Positions 1 through 6,495 of a stretch of 11,367 nucleotides of DNA are shown piece after piece. The notes under the pieces were generated by a model that worked only from the letters and a program-made list of their open reading frames with translations, did no database searches and was not told the origin of the DNA. Source of the DNA: CAYMLQ01 sp964390795 (lineage in GTDB: Bacteria; Verrucomicrobiota; Kiritimatiellia; RFP12; UBA1067); assembly GCA_964390795.1 (NCBI GenBank), contig CAYMLQ010000174.1, positions 1-11,367 of the forward strand, written 5' to 3'. Each line of letters begins with the position of its first letter. Position 1 is the stretch's first letter. Position numbers and translations under genes: made by a program.

Positions 1-2
1 CA

Positions 3-227
3 GCGACCAACGACGTGTTCATCGTGACGGCGTCCGGCGCCAAGCTCGACCTGCCCGCCGCGGGAACCACCGTGATCCGGCGACTCTACGTGAACGGCGT
101 GCTGAAGCTCAAGGATAAGGCTTACGGGCCCGCCAATCTGCCTGCGGCCCTCAGCGGCTCCGCGGCCGCGTTTCTGCTGACCACCGACGGCGAGGCCGTC
201 AGCGGTACCATGATCCAAGTCAGGTGA
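3..227 (+). CDS. C-terminal end of a PATR-type (autotransporter-associated beta-strand repeat) secreted protein, partial at left edge
   Basis: The frame is open from base 3 to a TGA at 225-227, giving 74 residues of C-terminus; the start lies outside the window. The segment is rich in Gly, Ala, Val, Leu and Thr. Its run of short beta strands (AKLDLPAAGTTVIRRLYVNG, then a Tyr-Gly-x-x-Asn-Leu-Pro turn and a final Gly-Ser strand) resembles the ending of PATR-containing proteins of PVC bacteria, where an L-Y-V-N-G-V strand and an N-L-P-x-x-L-S-G motif close the last repeat block. No outer-membrane barrel, LPXTG or PEP-CTERM anchor follows; the protein simply stops. An internal GTG at base 15 could be read as a start, but the protein clearly begins upstream. 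It sits 30 bases before the next gene in the same direction. Family assignment rests on this short tail only, so it is moderate; the function of the missing part is unknown. Confidence 0.6.
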   Translation, partial: ATNDVFIVTASGAKLDLPAAGTTVIRRLYVNGVLKLKDKAYGPANLPAALSGSAAAFLLTTDGEAVSGTMIQVR

Positions 228-257
228 TGGGGTGGCGGGGTATGGAACTGTCGGAAC

Positions 258-3200
258 ATGAAACGAAACGCTTACATGCGCCGCGCGGCGGCGGGACTGT
301 TGCTCGCCGCCGCAGTGACGAGCGCCGGAGACGTGGCGGACGTCTCGTCGCCCGCCGCGCTCATTCCCGTGACCTCCCAGGAGATCGACGTGGGCGACGA
401 TCCGGAGACCCGGTACTCCGGTGCGCCGCCGTTCGACCGGGCGTTCTTCGGCGGGCAGACCCGGCTGATCGCCAAGTACGCCCACACGATGCCCGCGCAC
501 CGGCACCGGCTCGGGATCGACTACCGCTTTTACATGCTTGAGCTGGGCGACTTCAAAGTTCCTCCGGTCTGGTACGTGAAAGACGCGCTGGAGGACCCGC
601 CGCCGGTTCCGACCCTTGTCTTCGCCAGGGTCGGCAAGAGCAACTGCACGGCGGAGGATAACGAACAAGCCCACGCGTACGACCTGAGCACGATCGAGCG
701 GTTTCTCGGCCAGTACCCGCACGCGGTCTTCGGCGGGGGCGAGGTCGCCGAAGTGGACGGTATCTTCAACTGGCAATACAAGCAGTACTACGGCCGGTTG
801 CCTGCGGGCGCCGGGGGCGCCGTGTTTCCCGCCGCCTACTTCGACTTCCTCGAATCCAACCTGAAGCGCAGTCCAGCGCCCTACCTGTCGCAACAGCACA
901 ACGGCGCCTGGGGCATGCACTATGTGGCCCGGGAGCGCATGATGAGCCTGGGCAGCGCGCAGTTGTTCTACCGGCACAACCAGGTCATCGTGCCCTCGTT
1001 GGTCACGCTGCGGTCCGCGGCGCGGGCGTGCCCGTTCCCCTATTACGTCCAGTTCTCGGGGCAGATCAACCTTGCCGTGTCGAACGAGGAAGCTGTGGTG
1101 AAGCATGCGGCCGAGCCGGTCTACGAACTGAAGGTCGGCCGGCTGGGCGCCAATTACGAGAAGAGCTACGCCCTGTGCCGGCAGGTGCTGTATCTCGCCT
1201 GGCTGAACGGCGCGCGTTTCTTCAACTGGGAAACGGGGGAGCTGATCGGGCACAAGAAGGAGACGATGATACCCTCGCCGTTGGGAACCTTCACGGCGCG
1301 GGCGGCCGAGCTGATCGAGCGCTTCGGGCCGACGGGTCCGGTCCAGACCCCCATCGCGCTGGTCAGCGAGTTCTCCCACGCCTGGCGATCCCCGTCGCCG
1401 GAAGGGGACAAGCGTATCCGCTTCACGATCCTTGGAGACGTGCCTTACGTGCCCGGCGATTACCAGGCGCACGGGATCAGGGATCTCTTTTATCCCCGCT
1501 GCCTGCAGTCGGAGCTGATCTACGCCGACACCTTGGGCGAGGATGACGCGCTCTGCCCCACGCCCTATGGCGAGAGCGTGGATTTTCTTCTGAGCGACGT
1601 GCGTCCTGAGGCGCTTCCGCGCTACGGCCTCGTCATCTGGACCGGCGTGCCACCGCTGGCGCCGGCCCTGGTCAGGGAGAAGCTCGCGCGGTACCGGAAG
1701 GCGAACGGAGGTCGCGTCGTGCTCTTCGGGGCAGCGGCGCGCAGCCTGTTCCCCGAGTGGTTCGCCGCTGACAAGGCAGAGGTGCTCGCGCCCGGGGCCG
1801 AGGTGGTCTATCGCGGCAAAAGCTTCGCCGAAACGGCCGCGTTCACGCTGGAGCGGCTGCGGGACAGTGCGCGCGAGAAGATACCCGCCATGAACGTGCT
1901 CGCCACCGTCAACGGCAAGCCGCTCGTCGTGGAGTGCGCGGGCGGGCTGGTTCTGGCGCTTAGCGAGTACGGCATCAACAGCACGCCGAGCCTCGATCCG
2001 TCCGAGGCTCGGTGGACCCCGGGAGAGCTGGTCACACAGATCCCGCACACGCTGCTCAACCACGCGCGCGTGCTGCTGGACGACGAGGCCCGGCGGCAGA
2101 CCCTCTTCTCCGTCGGCAACGAGAAACTCCACTACGTTGTGACGCGGCCCAAGGACGGCGAGTACGTCCTGGGCCTCTTCAACGACAGTCTGACAAGCGA
2201 GCCCTTTACGATCACGTCGCGCATCGGAACCCTAACAGCCGTGGAGGAAACGGCCCTCAAGGATGACAAAGAGAAACTCAAGGCCGTGTTGAACGGCGCC
2301 GCCTACGCGCCGCCGGGGTTGCGCCATTCCCCCGCGTTGCCACTGGACTACGGTCTGTCCGACGCCTCGCACATCGAGGGGCGGGATTTCCGCCTGTTCC
2401 GCCTCAAGGTCACGGAGCGCGGCGTTCGCCCGCTCCCGGCGATCCGGTATCCGGAACGGCCTTCGGGGCGGGTTCTGGCGGTGGACGGACTCGAGGATAT
2501 CCGCCACTATCTACAAGGTTTTTCCATGTTCTTCTCCTGGTTCGACGGCGTCAAGGTCGAGGCCGGGGCGCTGTTCTCGCTGGAGGAGCGCTGGCTGGAG
2601 GAACAGGGTCGCTACCTGGACCGGCGGGGCGTGCGCGTCGTCGTGAACGGGACGGGCCTCGACGAGGCGCAGGCGCGCCTCGCCATCGGCAAGCTGCGGC
2701 TGCTGAAGAAGGCGCCCAAGGATCTGCTCATCGCTGCCCCGTCCCCCGCGCTCCGGGCCGATGCGCAGCGCGCGGGCGTGCGCCTGGTCGAGCCCGGCGC
2801 GGCGAACTGGCTCGTGAAAGGCGGGGACCGCTTCAGGCCGGACGCGGCCCTAAACATTGTGGACCTCCACTATCGGAGCGAGGACGACCTCTTCCGGGAC
2901 CTGACGCGCTTCGCCTCCGGCGCGGGCGCCGGCGAGCTGCGCGGGCGGCGCGACCCGGCCAGCCTGTACCCCGCGCCGCAAGCCGCAGGCGCGCCGGGCC
3001 GGGACTTCTTCTACGCGGGCCCGCACCTCTCAGACCTCTCCGCCGTCCTGACGCGCTACCGGGCCGACTTCGGAAAGTTCGCGGGCCTCAAGATCGATTC
3101 CACCTATCTCCTGTCCAAGACCCGCGCGGCGCTGGCGCGGGACCGCGCGGCGCTCACGAAAGCGGGGCTCGGCGTGCTCGTGGACCTGCGCCGCGACCAG

Positions 3201-3605
3201 ATGCACTTCGACCGGCTCACGTTCTATCCGCACATGCCCCACTACCAGGCGGGCCTGGCGCTCTATGCCCAGATCATCGACAAGATGAAGGCGCTCGGCG
3301 CGACGGACCTCATCGTGCAGATCTACGATTCGGGAGAGATGCGGGGCAAGGCCAAGTATGCGGAACAGCGCGACCAGACCTGGCGCGCATTTGCGGAAAC
3401 CGCGGCCCAGCAAGGCGTCAAGCTGCACCTGGTCTGCACCCCCGGCCTCACGTTCAGCCCGGCGGCCGCGTTCGACAGCCCCAATGTTCTGGTCATCTCG
3501 GGGCACAAGGGTAACCCCTCGCCGTACCGGCTGACGCTGGCCTCCGGCTCTACGGGCAAGGGCCCCATCACCATCCACGACACGGACTGGAGCTTCTTCC
3601 CCTGA
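258..3605 (+). CDS. Secreted glycoside-hydrolase-like multidomain protein (TIM barrel, GATase-like domain, second barrel-like domain), uncharacterised
   Basis: 1115 residues. The N-terminus is a Sec signal peptide: basic MKRNAYMRR, a hydrophobic Ala/Leu core, and likely cleavage after Thr-Ser-Ala near residue 23. ATG 258 is preferred; Met7 (base 276) is an alternative that keeps the signal. Residues about 50-420 look like a TIM-barrel hydrolase; Glu165 (in V-A-E-V-D-G) and Glu325 (in F-N-W-E-T-G-E) are conserved in the paralogue starting at 6493 and are candidate catalytic acids. Residues about 435-540 resemble the GATase-like domain that follows the barrel in GH42-type enzymes (strand GLVIWTG, then a helix and GGRVVLFG), without an amidotransferase Cys. 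Residues about 935-1090 contain a sugar-isomerase/epimerase-like pattern (LKIDSTYL, DLRRDQMHFDR, then K-x-x-A-L-G-A). The substrate is unknown; the downstream fucosidase-sulfatase suggests a sulfated fucosylated glycan. Fold assignments are inferred by eye; the gene itself is certain. Confidence 0.85.
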   Translation: MKRNAYMRRAAAGLLLAAAVTSAGDVADVSSPAALIPVTSQEIDVGDDPETRYSGAPPFDRAFFGGQTRLIAKYAHTMPAHRHRLGIDYRFYMLELGDFKVPPVWYVKDALEDPPPVPTLVFARVGKSNCTAEDNEQAHAYDLSTIERFLGQYPHAVFGGGEVAEVDGIFNWQYKQYYGRLPAGAGGAVFPAAYFDFLESNLKRSPAPYLSQQHNGAWGMHYVARERMMSLGSAQLFYRHNQVIVPSLVTLRSAARACPFPYYVQFSGQINLAVSNEEAVVKHAAEPVYELKVGRLGANYEKSYALCRQVLYLAWLNGARFFNWETGELIGHKKETMIPSPLGTFTARAAELIERFGPTGPVQTPIALVSEFSHAWRSPSPEGDKRIRFTILGDVPYVPGDYQAHGIRDLFYPRCLQSELIYADTLGEDDALCPTPYGESVDFLLSDVRPEALPRYGLVIWTGVPPLAPALVREKLARYRKANGGRVVLFGAAARSLFPEWFAADKAEVLAPGAEVVYRGKSFAETAAFTLERLRDSAREKIPAMNVLATVNGKPLVVECAGGLVLALSEYGINSTPSLDPSEARWTPGELVTQIPHTLLNHARVLLDDEARRQTLFSVGNEKLHYVVTRPKDGEYVLGLFNDSLTSEPFTITSRIGTLTAVEETALKDDKEKLKAVLNGAAYAPPGLRHSPALPLDYGLSDASHIEGRDFRLFRLKVTERGVRPLPAIRYPERPSGRVLAVDGLEDIRHYLQGFSMFFSWFDGVKVEAGALFSLEERWLEEQGRYLDRRGVRVVVNGTGLDEAQARLAIGKLRLLKKAPKDLLIAAPSPALRADAQRAGVRLVEPGAANWLVKGGDRFRPDAALNIVDLHYRSEDDLFRDLTRFASGAGAGELRGRRDPASLYPAPQAAGAPGRDFFYAGPHLSDLSAVLTRYRADFGKFAGLKIDSTYLLSKTRAALARDRAALTKAGLGVLVDLRRDQMHFDRLTFYPHMPHYQAGLALYAQIIDKMKALGATDLIVQIYDSGEMRGKAKYAEQRDQTWRAFAETAAQQGVKLHLVCTPGLTFSPAAAFDSPNVLVISGHKGNPSPYRLTLASGSTGKGPITIHDTDWSFFP

Positions 3606-3630
3606 CAGATACCATGAACGGCCCTATCCT

Positions 3631-6492
3631 ATGAAACGACACACGACACTCTTCCTCACCGGCCTGGTTCTGGCCGGAACCGCCGAGGCACAGGAACCGA
3701 TGCAGGGCGCCGAACAGGCGTCAAAGCACAAAAGCTCCGTCGTCTTCAAGAGCAAGGACTCGCTCAAAGACCCGGACCTCAAACTGTCCGCGGAGAACCT
3801 GAGCTGGTGGCGTAACGCGAAGTTCGGGATGTTCATCCACTGGGGCCTCTATGCCATTCCCGCACAGGGCGAATGGTTCATGCACAATCAGAAGATACCC
3901 GCCGCCGAGTACGCGAAGCTCGCCGACCAGTTCGTTCCGAAGCGTTTCGACGCCGCAACGTGGGCGCAGGCCGCCAAGGATGCGGGCATGAAGTACATGG
4001 TCCTCACGGCCCGGCATCACGACGGCTTCGCGCTGTGGGACAGCCCGGCGAGTGACGGCGGCTTCTGCAGCGCGAAGACCGCGGCCAAACGCGATTTCGT
4101 GAAGGAGTACGTCGAGGCCTGCCGTGGCGCGGGCTTGGCGGTGGGACTCTACTACTCGCCGATGGACTGGCGTTTTCCCGGCTATTTCGACCCCAAGGGG
4201 CTTCCCGACAGCGCCGCACGCATGAAGGCCCAGGGCTACGGCCAACTGAGGGAACTGATGGGCAACTACGGCAAGATCGACGTCCTGTGGTACGACGGCG
4301 GCTGGCTGGCCCACCGGGGAACCGATGCGGAGGCGGCCTGGTTCTGGGAGCCGCTCAAGCTCAACCGACTGGTCCGTGATCTCCAGCCGGGGGCAGTGAT
4401 CAACCCGCGGTCGGGCTGGGAAGGGGACTTCCAGTGCGACGAGGGCGGCCATGACGTGAGCGGGCCCATCATCGACGCCCCGTGGGAGAAATGCCTGAAC
4501 CTCAACAAGCCGAGCTGGGGCTATAACACCAAGCAGAAGCTCATGACGCCGCAGGACATCGTCCGCATGCTCGTGAACGTGGTGGGCCGCGGCGGCAACG
4601 TGCTGCTCAATGTGGGGCCGGACGCCGACGGGGTGATCCCGCCGGATCATGTGGAGATCCTCCGGCAAGTCGGCCAATGGCTCGCGGTGAACGGCAAGGG
4701 CGTCTACGGCACCAGGCCCGGGCCGCTACAGCCGCTTGACCGCCGCTACTGCGCCACCTCTCATGAGCGAAGCCTGTTCGTGCATGTTCTGGATTGGGGC
4801 CCGGAGCAGAAGCTCGCGTTGCCCGCCCTCGGGCAGACCGTCCTGTCGGCGCGCATACTCGGCGGGCAGCCCGTCGCTTATACCCAAAGTCCGGAGGGCG
4901 TCACCTTGACCGCCGGCAGCGTGTACCCCGGCAGTGGCTTCCCTGAGGTTGTGGAACTTACGTTCGAGCGCGAGCTAGCCGCCGTCCAGGCCGCCGCAGC
5001 GCCGGTCGCGAAACCCAACATCGTCTACATCCTCTGCGACGATCTGGGCTACGGCGACGTCCGCTGCCTGAATCCGCAAGGGAAGATACCCACGCCCAAC
5101 ATGGATCGGCTGGCTAAGGAGGGGATGGCCTTCACCGACGCGCACTCCAGCTCGTCCGTCTGCACGCCCAGCCGCTACAGCATTCTGACCGGCCGCTACA
5201 ACTGGCGCTCGCGCCTAAAAAGAGGCGTGCTGGGCGGCTACTCGCGGCGCCTGCTCGAGCCCGACCGCGTAACGGTTGCCGCGTTCCTCAGGCAGCAGGG
5301 CTACGCCACGGCGTGCGTGGGCAAATGGCACCTGGGGATGGACTGGCCGCAAAAGGACGGCCAGCCTCCGGGCAGCTCTGAAAACCCGGCCAAGATCGAT
5401 TTCGCCGGGCGGATCAGCGGCGGCCCCACGGAGCTGGGCTTCGATTCCTTCTACGGCATCAGCGCCTCCCTGGACATGCCGCCCTATGTCTACATCGAGA
5501 ATGACCGCGTGACCCGCGTGCCGACGAAGACCGCCGCCGCCAGCCCGGCCCCCGGCTTCTACCGGGCGGGTCCGCTGGCCGAGGACTTCGTCTTTGAGGA
5601 CGTGTTGCCCACGCTCGCGAACAAGGCCTCTGACTACATCGCCGAGCGCGCCGGCGAGGCGAAGAAGGGGCGTCCGTTCTTCCTCTATCTCGCCCTGGCC
5701 TCCCCGCACACGCCCATCCTGCCCACGAAGGAGTGGCAGGGCAGGAGCGGGTTGAACGCCTACGCCGATTTTGTCATGCAGACCGATGCCATGCTCGGGC
5801 GCGTGCTCGAGGCCCTTGACCGGCAGGGCCTCGCACAAGACACGCTGGTCATCTTCACCAGCGACAACGGCTGCTCGCCCATGGCGGACTACCCCGCGCT
5901 GCTGCCCAAGGGCCACAACCCGAGCCACCTCTTCCGCGGCACGAAGTCGGACGTCTGGGAGGGCGGCCACAGGATCCCGTTTCTGGTGCGCTGGCCGGCG
6001 CGGGTCAAGGCGGGCGTGACGAGCGACCGCACCATCTGCCAGAGCGATCTGTTCGCGACTTGCGGCGACCTGCTCGGCCAGAAACCTGCGGACACCATGG
6101 CCGAGGACAGCGTGAGCTTCCTGCCCACCCTGCTGGGCGCGGCGCAGACCCCGCGCGAGGAGATCCTGCACAGCGCCATCTTCGGGGCCTTCGCCATACG
6201 CCAGGGCGCCTGGAAACTCGTGCTCTGCCCCGATTCGGGAGGCTGGAGCGAGCCGACGCCCGGCAGCCCGGAGGCGCTCAAGCTGCCGCCCGTGCAGCTC
6301 TACGATCTTTCCAACGACCCCGGCGAGACAACCAACGTGCAGGCCGGACACCCCGACCTCGTGGCCAGCCTGACGAAAATCCTCGAGCGGCGGATCGCCG
6401 AAGGTCGGAGCACGCCGGGTAAACCGCAGCCCAACACCGGGGCGGTCGACCTCTATCCCCAAGCCAAGCGCGTCAAACCCAAAGCCAAGTAG
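3631..6492 (+). CDS. Secreted GH29 alpha-L-fucosidase / Cys-type sulfatase fusion
   Basis: 953 residues. The signal peptide ends in A-E-A before Gln21. Residues about 52-455 form a GH29 fucosidase: WWRNAKFGMFIHWGLY (His70), the TARHHDGFALWDS His pair 129-130, the likely nucleophile Asp222 in L-W-Y-D-G-G, the P-W-E-K...S-W-G-Y-N motif with Glu286, and GGNVLLNVGP, followed by the usual C-terminal beta domain. After an Ala-rich linker (about 450-460), residues 461-930 form a complete sulfatase: NIVYILCDDLGYGD with metal ligands Asp470-471, C-T-P-S-R with Cys511 as the residue converted to formylglycine, G-K-W-H-L-G (Lys565, His567), S-P-H-T-P (His693), S-D-N-G (Asp745, Asn746) and G-T-K (Lys772). 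GH29 removes terminal alpha-fucose; S1 sulfatases hydrolyse sulfate esters on sugars. Both are normally separate proteins of roughly 450-500 residues. The gene lies 25 bases after its neighbour and abuts the next. Likely substrate, by inference: fucoidan or sulfated mucin-type glycan. The exact S1 subfamily cannot be fixed here. Confidence 0.95.
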   Translation: MKRHTTLFLTGLVLAGTAEAQEPMQGAEQASKHKSSVVFKSKDSLKDPDLKLSAENLSWWRNAKFGMFIHWGLYAIPAQGEWFMHNQKIPAAEYAKLADQFVPKRFDAATWAQAAKDAGMKYMVLTARHHDGFALWDSPASDGGFCSAKTAAKRDFVKEYVEACRGAGLAVGLYYSPMDWRFPGYFDPKGLPDSAARMKAQGYGQLRELMGNYGKIDVLWYDGGWLAHRGTDAEAAWFWEPLKLNRLVRDLQPGAVINPRSGWEGDFQCDEGGHDVSGPIIDAPWEKCLNLNKPSWGYNTKQKLMTPQDIVRMLVNVVGRGGNVLLNVGPDADGVIPPDHVEILRQVGQWLAVNGKGVYGTRPGPLQPLDRRYCATSHERSLFVHVLDWGPEQKLALPALGQTVLSARILGGQPVAYTQSPEGVTLTAGSVYPGSGFPEVVELTFERELAAVQAAAAPVAKPNIVYILCDDLGYGDVRCLNPQGKIPTPNMDRLAKEGMAFTDAHSSSSVCTPSRYSILTGRYNWRSRLKRGVLGGYSRRLLEPDRVTVAAFLRQQGYATACVGKWHLGMDWPQKDGQPPGSSENPAKIDFAGRISGGPTELGFDSFYGISASLDMPPYVYIENDRVTRVPTKTAAASPAPGFYRAGPLAEDFVFEDVLPTLANKASDYIAERAGEAKKGRPFFLYLALASPHTPILPTKEWQGRSGLNAYADFVMQTDAMLGRVLEALDRQGLAQDTLVIFTSDNGCSPMADYPALLPKGHNPSHLFRGTKSDVWEGGHRIPFLVRWPARVKAGVTSDRTICQSDLFATCGDLLGQKPADTMAEDSVSFLPTLLGAAQTPREEILHSAIFGAFAIRQGAWKLVLCPDSGGWSEPTPGSPEALKLPPVQLYDLSNDPGETTNVQAGHPDLVASLTKILERRIAEGRSTPGKPQPNTGAVDLYPQAKRVKPKAK

Positions 6493-6495
6493 ATG
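6490..6495 (+). promoter_or_regulatory. Abutting stop/start junction (TAG then ATG), probable translational coupling
   Basis: The TAG ending the fucosidase-sulfatase gene is followed at once by the ATG of the next gene with no spacer. The bases before it (cccaaagccaag) lack a purine-rich Shine-Dalgarno core, so initiation probably depends on ribosomes ending the upstream gene. The two neighbouring junctions, 228-257 and 3606-3630, are also too short for a full promoter plus leader and show only weak ribosome-binding signals (for example cggaac before ATG 258). Confidence 0.5.

Noticed and set aside
224..541. Plus-strand frame of 105 codons overlapping the previous stop and the start of the 258 gene
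   Set aside because: The Arg-rich composition is typical of a shifted high-GC frame. The frame from 258 gives a proper signal peptide and conserved domain sequence.
3606..3630. Short open frame from ATG 3614 overlapping the start of the fusion gene
   Set aside because: It encodes only six residues before TGA and lacks a clear ribosome-binding site, so there is no support for a real leader peptide.
3721..4677. Minus-strand open frame (318 codons) opposite the fucosidase half
   Set aside because: It is a shadow of the GH29 coding sequence, with no family motif, signal peptide or own context.
5215..6462. Long minus-strand open frame (415 codons) opposite the sulfatase half
   Set aside because: High GC makes stops rare on the opposite strand. 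The translation is low-complexity Arg/Gly/Val/Glu-rich with no recognisable motif, while the + strand here has a full set of sulfatase motifs.
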